The position numbers were made by a program, and so were the translations under genes. A stretch of DNA of 6,004 bases from Chloroflexota bacterium (GTDB taxonomy: Bacteria > Chloroflexota > Dehalococcoidia > UBA2979), in NCBI GenBank assembly GCA_009843585.1, contig VYDC01000034.1, forward strand, positions 2,978-8,981. Reading direction: 5' to 3'. Below, one piece after another: positions 1 to 6,004 of the stretch. The first letter of the stretch is position 1; each line of letters starts with the position of its first letter. The notes beneath the pieces are model-generated. The model saw only the letters and a list, made by a program, of their open reading frames with translations, was not told the origin of the DNA and made no database searches.

Positions 1-1485
1 GTGGGGGGCGTCCGACGCACGGGGGGGGCCCCTGGCGGTGTGCGACCAGGCGCCGGCGCCGACTGCGGGGACCGCGCGGATCTGCACGTCGTACTCCACC
101 GAGTTGACGAGGCCGGGGATGGTCGTGCGCAGGGCTCCCGAGGTCCAGACGCTGCCGAGAACGGTCCAGTTGGCGGCGGCCTTGTCCGGCGCGTCGGAGC
201 GAATGCGCCGCGCGTCGTAGCTCGTGATGGCGCTGCCCCCGTCGCTCGATGGCGCCCGCCACCGCACCCTGAGCTGTCCGTCTCCGGAGGTGATGCTGGC
301 GCCTGTCGGCTTGCCCGGCGCCAGGGCGGGCGGCGGACCCCTGACGGTCGCCGTGACAGTCTGGCTCAGCGCGCGGCCGTCCTCGGTGCACACCGCTCCG
401 GAGGTTCCACACTCGCGCTCGGCCTGCACGCTGATGCCGACATCCCCGGCGCCGCTGGGCCGGATGGTGATCCGCCACTCCCGATGGCTCCGTACATCCA
501 CTTGCGAGGCGTCAGTGACCGAGCCGCCGGTCACCGTCAGCACGGCTCCCGTGATGTCGTTCCTGCGGTTCGCAACGTCTTCGCTGAAGCTCAGCGTGAA
601 CGACAGCACCGACCTCCCGTCGTGCGTCCGGGGGACCTCCCGCATCTCGGCGGTCAGCGGGCCCCTGACGGTCCCGCTTCCGCTGCTGGAGAGCAGCGGA
701 TTCCTCGACAACGAGACCTCGTACCGGCCGCCCCGCTCCCAGTCCGCGGAGATGTGAGGCCAGAACGCCTTCAACCCGGTCCTCCCGAGGTCTGCGCGTT
801 CGGCGTCGGAGAGCAGCAGACGCATATCCCCGACGCGCAGCACCCAGTCGTCGGGAGCCGCGTTGAAGAAGAGGTACAGGTCGATCGCGGTCGTGTGGAG
901 AGTGTTGTCCACGCCCCGCCTCGTGCACCGACACCAGGCCAGCGTGATGATCCGGTACTCGGAGCCGTCATAGGTCAGGGACCTGGGCACGAGGTTCCCC
1001 GGGCTGTTCGTCCCGCCGTAGGGCTCGCGCTCAACGCGTCGATAGCCGCGGTAGCTGGCGCCGTCACCGGCCGTCAGCGTGCCCACGTAGAGGGCCGTCG
1101 TGCCCTCGCCCGCTGCCGACCAGTCGCCCGCGCCGTTGGTGTTTCGAGCTCGCACGCGAACGTAGTAGTTCTTGTCCGGCTCGAGACCGGTGATCGTGGC
1201 GCTGGTTCCGGTCTGGCCCTGCGGTCCGGACAGCCAGTCCGTCTGGTCGCGGCGGCGGTACTCGAGGTCGTAGCCGGTGATCGCCGGGTCGGAGTCGTCT
1301 GGCTCGGTCCAGGTGACGGTCAGGGCATGGAGCCCGTCGTCGTACACGGTGGGTGTGCCGGGTGCGGCGGGACGTGAATCTGACGCCTCGGCCGGTGCGA
1401 GGGTGGGGACAAGGCTGAGGAGAACGACGCTCCCGATGAGGATCGCCGTGGCCGACCGGGCGCTCGACCCCTGGTCCCGCCTCAT
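1..1485 (-). CDS. Secreted fibronectin type III multidomain protein, 3' end beyond window
   Basis: The frame is open for 495 codons from ATG at 1485 to the window edge with no stop, so the C-terminus is missing. Residues 1-34 form a signal peptide: a basic start (MRRDQ), a hydrophobic core around ILIGSVVLLSLV, and an AEA cleavage site before SDS. Residues about 42-130 are a fibronectin III domain (TVTWTEP, ITGYDLEYR, ITGLEPDKNYYVRVRARN). Residues about 131-262 form a beta-rich domain I cannot name (LYVGTLTAG, LTYDGSEYRI, LRVGDMRLLLSDA, W-x-R-G-G). Residues about 275-385 form a second one (LTVTGGSV, CGTSGAVCTEDGRALS). Residues about 389-485 are another fibronectin III domain (GDGQLRVRWRAP, SYDARRIR). 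The product should be exported and act in binding or adhesion; no catalytic motif is visible. ATG 1485 is chosen because it gives the signal peptide directly and overlaps the upstream stop. An in-frame ATG at 1710 would add an Arg-rich stretch before the signal peptide and is unlikely. No good Shine-Dalgarno is seen, which fits translational coupling. Confidence 0.9.
   Translation of the reverse strand, partial: MRRDQGSSARSATAILIGSVVLLSLVPTLAPAEASDSRPAAPGTPTVYDDGLHALTVTWTEPDDSDPAITGYDLEYRRRDQTDWLSGPQGQTGTSATITGLEPDKNYYVRVRARNTNGAGDWSAAGEGTTALYVGTLTAGDGASYRGYRRVEREPYGGTNSPGNLVPRSLTYDGSEYRIITLAWCRCTRRGVDNTLHTTAIDLYLFFNAAPDDWVLRVGDMRLLLSDAERADLGRTGLKAFWPHISADWERGGRYEVSLSRNPLLSSSGSGTVRGPLTAEMREVPRTHDGRSVLSFTLSFSEDVANRRNDITGAVLTVTGGSVTDASQVDVRSHREWRITIRPSGAGDVGISVQAERECGTSGAVCTEDGRALSQTVTATVRGPPPALAPGKPTGASITSGDGQLRVRWRAPSSDGGSAITSYDARRIRSDAPDKAAANWTVLGSVWTSGALRTTIPGLVNSVEYDVQIRAVPAVGAGAWSHTARGPPRASDAPH
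1384..1485 (-). other. Signal peptide of the fibronectin III protein
   Basis: Codons 1-34 encode a short Arg-containing n-region, a hydrophobic stretch of about 16 residues (ILIGSVVLLSLVPTLA), and a small-x-small cleavage motif AEA followed by SDS. There is no lipobox Cys, so a signal peptidase I (Sec-type) substrate is expected. This is inferred by eye from residue composition. Confidence 0.8.
1482..1485 (-). promoter_or_regulatory. ATGA stop/start overlap (probable translational coupling)
   Basis: On the minus strand the TGA of the 63-codon frame shares bases with the ATG of the fibronectin protein. Four-base ATGA overlaps usually mark translationally coupled genes in one transcript. The downstream start lacks a clear Shine-Dalgarno, which agrees with re-initiation. 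The coupling itself is inferred. Confidence 0.6.
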
Positions 1486-1673
1486 CCGCGCACCCGCACG
1501 CCGCTTGTGGTCGCGACCAGGGGCGCGGCCATCGGGAGGCGATCGGGAACGAGGTCGCGGAAACGGGTGTGCACGAACTCCGGCGCCCCGGGGATGCAGG
1601 AAGCCCATGCTCCATCCGCGAGGGCGTACACGGCGGTGGCGCCCCGCGACGCCGTCGAACCCCCTTCGCTCAC
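1482..1673 (-). pseudogene. Short frame encoding a shortened copy of the giant protein's C-terminal domain (remnant or small gene)
   Basis: A GTG at 1673 opens a 63-residue frame ending in TGA at 1482. Its core (AVYALADGAW, IPGAPEFVHTRF, APLVA) aligns with both C-terminal copies in the giant protein (ALYALEGGEF, LGAPGFVNSAF and LGAPAFVNRAF, TPLVA). This homology shows that the frame is, or descends from, true coding sequence. EGGS near its start matches YEGGS, but about seven residues are missing between EGGS and the ALYAL-like strand, where the other copies carry a helix-like segment with a Cys. The frame stays open upstream to a TAG at 1784-1782 and has a Cys placed roughly like the first conserved Cys, but no ATG, GTG or TTG occurs in frame before 1673. 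There is no signal peptide and no clear Shine-Dalgarno. It may be the surviving tail of a decayed surface-protein gene, or a real small protein coupled to the fibronectin gene. I favour the remnant, without certainty. Confidence 0.55.
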
Positions 1674-1737
1674 CGGTGCCGTCCGGCTCGCCGCATGCCT
1701 CTCTGGACATGGGAAACGCGGTTGGAACCCATCGACA

Positions 1738-1773
1738 GAACCTAGGTGCCAGCCGGAGGCGGTGCCTAGGTTC
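1738..1773. repeat. Inverted repeat / long hairpin with CCTAGG in both arms
   Basis: GAACCTAGG (1738-1746) is perfectly complementary to CCTAGGTTC (1765-1773). Read as plus-strand RNA, the stem continues with four more pairs (1747-1750 with 1761-1764, two of them G-U). After one bulged A, three more pairs follow (1752-1754 with 1758-1760), closing on a GGA loop. On the minus strand the two wobble pairs become mismatches, so that hairpin is weaker. No T-run follows on either strand, so it is not a standard intrinsic terminator. A protein-binding operator, a leader hairpin or a recombination site are all possible. It sits about 65 bases upstream of the GTG at 1673. Confidence 0.6.
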
Positions 1774-2196
1774 GCCTGTACCTATTCGTGGTGTGAGTTC
1801 GGCGTCTGCGCTGGAGTGAATCGGTCGAGCTTGCGGTGCCACACATGATGGGCACTATCGAAGTACGTTTGTTCACACCGGGTTGTCGACGACCAGACGG
1901 GGCCGCAGCCCGGGCGCTGGTCGTGGTTCGGTGCGACTCAGGGCCCTGCGGAACGCATCAAGGACCACCGCGAGCGGCGGCAGCAGGGATGCTCAGGCGG
2001 AGACGTCGAGGTGGACGCCGCCGAGACCACGCCACGCGTCGGAATGCGGCTGCTCGCCGGACACGATGGCGGTCCCCTTCAGTCCTATCGGCGTATCCCG
2101 CCCCCTGACCTCTCGCCGCTGACGATGCGAGCCGACGCCGCGATGCCGGCCCCCTGGCCCGTGCGTGGGTCACTCAGGCCCTTCGGCGGCGTGAGC

Positions 2197-2241
2197 GGTG
2201 CGCGCGTCGATGCACGCCGTACACGGCGGGTCGCGCGCACC
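2197..2241 (-). terminator. Nested GC-rich inverted repeat just after the giant gene; possible 3'-end hairpin
   Basis: GGTGCGCGCG (2197-2206) and CGCGCGCACC (2232-2241) are perfect ten-base reverse complements. Inside the 25-base loop is a second stem, CGCCG (2215-2219) with CGGCG (2224-2228), around TACA. The structure begins about 20 bases past the stop codon of the giant gene. This is the usual place for a transcript-end hairpin, but no T-tract follows, so it would be a non-canonical terminator or an mRNA-stabilising hairpin. Stems of this kind also arise more easily by chance in such GC-rich DNA. The structure is visible; the role is inferred. Confidence 0.4.
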
Positions 2242-2260
2242 CACTCGGTCCCCGCCGCGC

Positions 2261-5200
2261 TCACTCGCGCCTGGCGACGAGGGGCGTTCCCGCGGCGACG
2301 CCGCCAGGGAAGAGCTCCCCGAAGGCGCGGTTCACGAACGCGGGCGCCCCGAGGATGTAGGGCACGAACTCGCCGGCGTCGAGCGCGTAGAGGGCCGCCA
2401 GGCCGAGCTCCTCGGCGCAGGCCGCCAGGTCGGCGACGCCGCCGCCCTCGTAGAGCACGTGGCTCAGGCCCCGGGAGGTCTCGCCGCGGAGGCACGACTC
2501 CCACGGCCCCGCGACCACGGGAGCGCCGGGGCCGGCCGAGGCCGGCCCCTCGCTCCTCACCGTGAGCGGGGTGAGCCCGGGGACGCCCTCCGCGTAGAGC
2601 GCGCTGAAGGCGCTGTTCACGAAGCCGGGCGCGCCGAGGACGTAGGGCACGAACTCGCCGCCCTCGAGCGCGTAGAGGGCGTTCACGTGGCGGCTCTCTG
2701 CGCACGACTCCAGCTCCTCGAGGCTGCCGCCCTCGTAGATGAGGAGGCTGAAGCCGACGGAGACGTCGCCGCTCAGGCAGCTCGCCGGGGGCGCGCCCCC
2801 GGCGAGTGCGACGGTGTAGACCCGCACGCGGCTGCCGTCCGGGGAGGTCACGGTGACGGTGATCTCGGCGGCTCCCGCGAGGTCGACCTGGTGGCCGTCG
2901 GCGTCCCCGTCTGAGTCGGGGGGAGCGATGTCGACGGTGGCTCCGTCCTGCGCGGCGGCCGCGGCGACCGTGGTCTGCATGGCGCCCTCGCGGGGGACGC
3001 CCTCGTACCCGGTGCGGTCCGGGTCGAACTCCCCGATGTCGACGCCCTCGAGGCTGAGCGAGGCGAGCCGCGCGTCCCAGGCGTCGGGCATGTTGTAGGT
3101 GTAGACGCGGTCGTCGTTCTCGTCGGCGACGTACATCAACTCGCCGTCCGACCAGATGCCGCGCGGGCTGTTGTTGCCGGCGCTGGAGAGCTCCGCGAAG
3201 TCCTCGTCCGGCACGCGAGCGAGCGTGGGCGGGTCCTCGGGAGGCTCTGCGAGCGGCACGGGCAGGCGGTAGGCGAACAGGTGCTTGGGGTCGTGGTTGG
3301 AGACCCAGAGGGTGACGCCGTCCGACCAGAGGCCGTGCGGAGTGCTGTTCGCGTCCGCGAGCTCGTGCTCACCGAGGAGCGCGCCCGTCTCGAGGTCGTA
3401 GGCGAAGAGCGATGGATTGCCGTTGAGCACCCAGATCGCCTCGCCGTCGGACCAGATGCCGCGCGCGTCCCCGTTGCGCCTGATGAGCGCGATGTCGCGC
3501 TCCGGTAGGCGCTCGCCCGTCTTGAGGTCGTAGGCGAAGAGCCGCTCCTGGCCGCTGTCGGAGACCCAGACGGTATCGCCGTCGGACCAGACGCCGCGCG
3601 GTGCTCCGTTCCTGCCGTCGAGTTCGAACTCGCGCTCATCGAGGCGTTCGCCGGTCTCGCGGTCGTAGGCATACATGGCGTCGCCGGCGCCGTCGGGGTT
3701 GTCGAGGATCCATACGATCTCGCCGCCGGACCAGAGCCCGCTCGGCCAATCGTTGCCCTCGTCGAGCTCGTCGATGTCCCGCTCCACCGTCCACTCGAAG
3801 TCCACGTCGCTGGGAGCGGGCCCCGGCGGACCGCCGCCACCTCCGCCGGGCGGGAGCACGATGGCCGAGCCGCCGCCACCGCCGGGGGAAGCGCCGCTCG
3901 GGCCGGAGGGCGGGCTCGACTCGTCGGCTGCACCGACGACGACCGCGATCGTGACCTCGATGGTGGCAGCGAGCGGCGGGCTGGCGCTGTCGGTGGCCGT
4001 CACCGCGACCGTGTGGGTCGGCCCGACGATCGCGTCCAGGTAGTCCGCCGTGGTGATCTGGCCGCTCTCCGCGTGGATCACGAAGCGTGTCGATCCGGTG
4101 AGCGAGTAGGTGAGCGTGTCGCCGTCGACGTCCCGGGCGGTGAGGGGGTACCCCACATCCTCTCCGGGCTCCGAGTCTTCGGACACCTGGAAGGTGACCG
4201 TGGCCGAGGCGTAGGTGGGGGCGTCGTTCACGGGCACGACGCTGGTCACGTAGACGAAGCCCTCATCGCTGTTCCGGCCGTCGGATACTTGGTACTCGAA
4301 GCTGTCCTGGCTGGTGGAGTCCGGGTTCGGCACGTAGGTGATCGTCTTGTCGCTCTCCACTTCCGCGCGCCCGCGCAGGGGCTGCCTGAGCACCCGCACG
4401 GTCAGTCCCTCGGGCGTGGTGTCGGGATCCGTGTCGTTGCGAAGGACGTCGATGGTGAGCGGCGTGTCCTCGGTGGCCGTGACCTCGTCGTCGACGACGG
4501 TCGGAGGCTCCGGCACGTCGGAGACCTCGATGCGAATCGGGATGGTGTCGCTGCCACCCTCGCCGTCGCTGGCTGAGACGGTGCCGGAGTACGTGGCGGT
4601 CCTCTCGCGGTCGATGGTGATCCCCGCGCCGACGGTGATCTGCGCCGTCACCGGGTCGATGGCGAAGTCCGATGCGCCCGACAGGCTGTACGTCAGTCCG
4701 TCCTGGTCCGGATCCACCGCCGTCACCGGCGTGCCGACCTCGACCCCCTCGCCCGCCCCCTCGCGGACGACCAGCTGCAGCTCCGCGACCTGCTGCTTCT
4801 GAGTGAACCGGGGTGCGTCGTTCACCGGCCGGATGGTCACCCGGACCGTGCCCACGTCGCGGTTGCCGCCATCGTCCGTGACCCGGTAGTCGAAGGTGTG
4901 CACGCCGTTCGCGTTCTCGTTCGGCGTGTAGGTGATCTGCTTCGTCCCGGCGTTCACCACCGCGGTCCCGCCCGGCAGGCGGCTGGAGACCAGCGAGACG
5001 CTGAGGTCGGCCGTGCTGGTGTCGGGGTCGCTGTCGTTGGCGAGCACATCGACGGTCACCGGCGTGTCCTCGTCGGTCGAGACCGAGTCGTCACCGGCGG
5101 TCGGGGGCTCGTTGACGTTGGTGACGGTGACGGTGACCTGGATGCTGGCGCTCGCGCCCGCGCCGTCCTCGGCGGTGACGGTCGCGGTGTAGATGTCGGT

Positions 5201-6004
5201 CGTCTCGTGGTCGAGGGCCGCGGCGACGGTGATCTGTCCCGTGGTGGGTTCGATGGCGAGGTCCGCGGTCCCGCTGAGGGCGTAGGAGAGCGTCGCATGG
5301 TCGGGGTCGGTCGCCGCCACGGCCGCGCCGACGCGGTCGCCCACGCGCGCCGTCTCGGCTATCGAGCGCTGGGCCGTGCTCGCGCCGAAGTCGGGCGCGT
5401 CGTTCACCGAGGCGACCGTCACGGTCACCGTCGCGGTGACGCCGTTGGCGCCGTCGGAGAGGGTGTAGGTGAAGCTGTCGACGCCGTGGAAGTCCTGGTC
5501 CGGCGTGTAGGTGAACTGCCTGGTGGAGGCGTTCAGCGTGACGGCGCCGTTGCCGGGTCGTGTCGAGCCGAGAGCGACGGTGAGGCTCGCCGAGGCCGTC
5601 TCGGGGTCGCTGTCGTTTCCGAGCACCCCGAAGGTGACGGCGGTGTCCTCGTCGGTCGAGACCGAGTCGTCCCCGGCGGTCGGCGGCTCGTTGACGTCGG
5701 CGACCTCGATGGACACGGTCGCGGTGTCGGTCCCCCCCGAGGGATCCCTCGCCGTCACCGTGACCGTGTGCTCGTCGTCGTCCTCGTGGTCGAGGACGGC
5801 CCCGCTCGCCACCCGGATCTGCCCGGAGGTGCCGACGATGGTGAAAAGCGTGGAGCCCGAGAGAGTGTAGGCCAGGTCGCCCGCGTCCTCGGCGTCGCCG
5901 GCCGTCACGGGCGCTCCGACGTTGGTGTTCGGGGGAGAGTTCTCGGGCACGGAGCGCGTCACGCTCGACGGGTTGAACACGGGGGCGGTGTTGTCGGGGG
6001 GGCG
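2261..6004 (-). CDS. Giant cadherin/Ig-like/propeller-repeat surface protein, 5' end beyond window
   Basis: The visible part is 1247 residues ending in TGA at 2263-2261. The frame stays open to the right edge, where DNTAPVF precedes the GTG at 5980, so that GTG is an internal Val of a cadherin domain and not the start. Numbered from codon 5980, cadherin-like domains lie at about -8 to 97, 197-292, 391-492 and 589-683 (VPEN, DVNEPP, TVTARDPSGG). They alternate with bacterial Ig-like domains at about 101-196, 293-390 and 493-588 (DDSVSTDEDT, VLGNDSDP, FTYTPDQDFHG). A Gly/Pro-rich linker (684-724) leads to five propeller-type repeats (about 728-965, GxWSDG and LFAYDLETG), a cadherin-like beta-sandwich (967-1061, LASLSLEGVDIG, ITVTVTSPDG), and two copies of a Cys-containing domain (1067-1143, 1162-1239). 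Cadherin and Ig-like arrays commonly bind calcium and serve adhesion outside the cell. No LPxTG, PEP-CTERM or membrane anchor is seen at the C-terminus, so attachment, if any, is elsewhere or through the terminal domains. No catalytic motif was found. Confidence 0.93.
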   Translation of the reverse strand, partial: RPPDNTAPVFNPSSVTRSVPENSPPNTNVGAPVTAGDAEDAGDLAYTLSGSTLFTIVGTSGQIRVASGAVLDHEDDDEHTVTVTARDPSGGTDTATVSIEVADVNEPPTAGDDSVSTDEDTAVTFGVLGNDSDPETASASLTVALGSTRPGNGAVTLNASTRQFTYTPDQDFHGVDSFTYTLSDGANGVTATVTVTVASVNDAPDFGASTAQRSIAETARVGDRVGAAVAATDPDHATLSYALSGTADLAIEPTTGQITVAAALDHETTDIYTATVTAEDGAGASASIQVTVTVTNVNEPPTAGDDSVSTDEDTPVTVDVLANDSDPDTSTADLSVSLVSSRLPGGTAVVNAGTKQITYTPNENANGVHTFDYRVTDDGGNRDVGTVRVTIRPVNDAPRFTQKQQVAELQLVVREGAGEGVEVGTPVTAVDPDQDGLTYSLSGASDFAIDPVTAQITVGAGITIDRERTATYSGTVSASDGEGGSDTIPIRIEVSDVPEPPTVVDDEVTATEDTPLTIDVLRNDTDPDTTPEGLTVRVLRQPLRGRAEVESDKTITYVPNPDSTSQDSFEYQVSDGRNSDEGFVYVTSVVPVNDAPTYASATVTFQVSEDSEPGEDVGYPLTARDVDGDTLTYSLTGSTRFVIHAESGQITTADYLDAIVGPTHTVAVTATDSASPPLAATIEVTIAVVVGAADESSPPSGPSGASPGGGGGSAIVLPPGGGGGGPPGPAPSDVDFEWTVERDIDELDEGNDWPSGLWSGGEIVWILDNPDGAGDAMYAYDRETGERLDEREFELDGRNGAPRGVWSDGDTVWVSDSGQERLFAYDLKTGERLPERDIALIRRNGDARGIWSDGEAIWVLNGNPSLFAYDLETGALLGEHELADANSTPHGLWSDGVTLWVSNHDPKHLFAYRLPVPLAEPPEDPPTLARVPDEDFAELSSAGNNSPRGIWSDGELMYVADENDDRVYTYNMPDAWDARLASLSLEGVDIGEFDPDRTGYEGVPREGAMQTTVAAAAAQDGATVDIAPPDSDGDADGHQVDLAGAAEITVTVTSPDGSRVRVYTVALAGGAPPASCLSGDVSVGFSLLIYEGGSLEELESCAESRHVNALYALEGGEFVPYVLGAPGFVNSAFSALYAEGVPGLTPLTVRSEGPASAGPGAPVVAGPWESCLRGETSRGLSHVLYEGGGVADLAACAEELGLAALYALDAGEFVPYILGAPAFVNRAFGELFPGGVAAGTPLVARRE
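2264..2497 (-). repeat. C-terminal domain, copy 2
   Basis: Residues 1162-1239, counted from codon 5980, repeat the preceding unit 95 residues later. Shared motifs are SCL, a YEGG turn, a CAE-containing helix-like segment, ALYAL, GEFVPY, LGAP, FVN, AF and TPL. About half of the positions are identical by eye. DNA at 2330-2395 matches 2615-2680 at 60 of 66 bases. The two Cys per copy could form a disulfide in the exported protein. I cannot assign the domain to a named family. Confidence 0.85.
2552..2782 (-). repeat. C-terminal domain, copy 1
   Basis: Residues 1067-1143, counted from codon 5980, follow the cadherin-like beta-sandwich directly. The order of elements is SCLSG, LLIYEGGS, a segment rich in Glu and Ser with a Cys (ELESCAE), ALYALEGGEFVPYVLGAP, FVNSAF and TPLTV. 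A short Ala/Pro/Gly linker (about 1144-1160) separates it from copy 2. Confidence 0.85.
2798..3082 (-). other. Cadherin-like beta-sandwich domain
   Basis: Residues 967-1061 show the pattern of this family: LASLSLEGVDIGEFDP, Y-E-G-V, GATVDIAP, GHQVDL, ITVTVTSPDGS and YTVALAG. In the family it is a small non-catalytic beta-sandwich, often found near WSDG repeats and fibronectin domains, as here. Confidence 0.75.
3086..3799 (-). repeat. Five propeller-type WSDG repeats
   Basis: Five repeats carry the core W-S-[DG]-G-x3-[WY]-[VI]; their Trp residues fall at 750, 798, 843, 885 and 943 counted from codon 5980. Four are followed by FAYDLETG-like or MYAYDRETG-like strands. The first three spacings are 48, 45 and 42 residues. 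The last is 58 because of a Pro-rich insert (PLAEPPEDPP). They resemble blades of a secreted beta-propeller. Whether five make a closed ring cannot be told from sequence. Confidence 0.75.
3809..3931 (-). other. Gly/Pro-rich linker region
   Basis: Residues about 684-724 are low-complexity Ser, Gly and Pro with GGGGG and GGGGGG runs. They separate the cadherin/Ig-like array from the propeller repeats and probably act as a flexible hinge. Confidence 0.8.
5064..5118 (-). repeat. 55-base direct repeat, copy A
   Basis: This stretch encodes the junction between a cadherin domain and the following Ig-like domain (VNEPPTAGDDSVSTDEDT). It matches 5643-5697 at 53 of 55 bases. The two lie 579 bases (193 codons) apart, so the unit repeated is a cadherin plus Ig-like pair. 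Confidence 0.85.
5643..5697 (-). repeat. 55-base direct repeat, copy B
   Basis: Partner of 5064-5118, with two mismatches. The same junction in the next module (near 4464) is clearly diverged, so only these two modules look recently duplicated or homogenised. Confidence 0.85.

Larger units (their letters stand above)
1674..2260. other. Intergenic gap without convincing gene
   Basis: This 587-base stretch lies between the giant protein's stop and the 63-codon frame. Open frames on both strands are short and give Arg/Pro/Gly-rich translations typical of chance frames in GC-rich DNA. No tRNA, insertion-sequence end or convincing promoter was found. A relatively AT-rich patch lies near 1850-1880 but has no properly spaced -35/-10 pair on the minus strand. 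The recognisable structures are the inverted repeats at 1738-1773 and 2197-2241. The part nearest 1673 may be decayed coding sequence of the domain remnant. Confidence 0.6.

Noticed and set aside
1..1377. 458-codon open frame on the plus strand
   Set aside because: It is antisense to the fibronectin gene. Its translation is Arg/Gly/Pro/Ala-rich with no domain pattern, while the minus strand gives a signal peptide and clear fibronectin III domains. Long antisense frames are expected at this GC content.
1064..1615. 183-codon minus-strand frame across the start of the fibronectin gene
   Set aside because: It is in a different frame from both the fibronectin protein and the domain remnant, and it encodes an Arg-rich composition without motifs.
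1483..1710. Upstream in-frame ATG at 1710 as an alternative start of the fibronectin gene
   Set aside because: It would put about 75 Arg/Gly/Pro-rich residues before the signal peptide and read through the domain remnant in the wrong frame.
1854..1875. GATAGT and TGAACA as a minus-strand promoter in the AT-richer patch
   Set aside because: The spacing between the two hexamers is only about ten bases, and neither matches consensus well.
1993..2064. 23-residue minus-strand frame from GTG 2064 with an AAGGGGA sequence eight bases upstream
   Set aside because: The ribosome-site-like spacing and GC-rich third positions are suggestive, but the peptide is too short and unrecognised to support a gene.
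1836..2565. Overlapping plus-strand frames in and beyond the intergenic gap
   Set aside because: Their translations are low-complexity Arg/Pro/Gly, partly antisense to the giant gene, with no recognisable domain or convincing start site.
2198..2914. 238-codon plus-strand frame opposite the C-terminal domains
   Set aside because: It is antisense to a well-supported coding region and has no domain pattern; it mirrors the strong codon bias of the minus strand.
5978..5980. GTG as the start codon of the giant protein
   Set aside because: The frame continues upstream to the edge and encodes DNTAPVF, a typical cadherin-domain entry, so the start lies outside the window.

Overview
The window is very GC-rich DNA with strongly GC-biased third codon positions. 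It carries three reading frames, all on the minus strand, and no RNA gene, CRISPR array or recognisable mobile element. The content is extracellular, modular beta-sandwich proteins (cadherin-like, bacterial Ig-like, fibronectin type III) with propeller-type repeats. This suggests a free-living environmental bacterium with large secreted or surface proteins. High-GC Chloroflexota or Actinobacteriota would fit, but no phylogenetic marker is present, so that is inference.

Layout, read in the direction of transcription (right to left). (1) 6004-2261 is the C-terminal 1247 residues of a giant protein whose start lies outside the window. Cadherin domains alternate with Ig-like domains (four and three). 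A Gly/Pro linker follows, then five propeller-type repeats, a cadherin-like beta-sandwich, and a roughly 77-residue domain present in two tandem copies at the very C-terminus. (2) 2260-1674 is a 587-base gap with no convincing gene. It holds two strong inverted repeats, one about 20 bases after the stop of the giant gene and one about 65 bases before the next frame. (3) 1673-1482 is a 63-codon frame whose product is a shortened third copy of that C-terminal domain. (4) Its stop overlaps by four bases (ATGA) the start of the last gene, 1485-1. That gene encodes a signal peptide, a fibronectin III domain, two further beta-rich domains and a second fibronectin III domain, and it runs off the left edge.

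The coherent reading is a cell-surface or adhesion locus built by module shuffling. The main novelty candidate is the C-terminal domain: duplicated at the end of the giant protein, and found again as a nearly free-standing, possibly decayed unit coupled to the start of a secreted fibronectin protein. No enzyme or catalytic motif was seen, so molecular function beyond binding or adhesion cannot be assigned.
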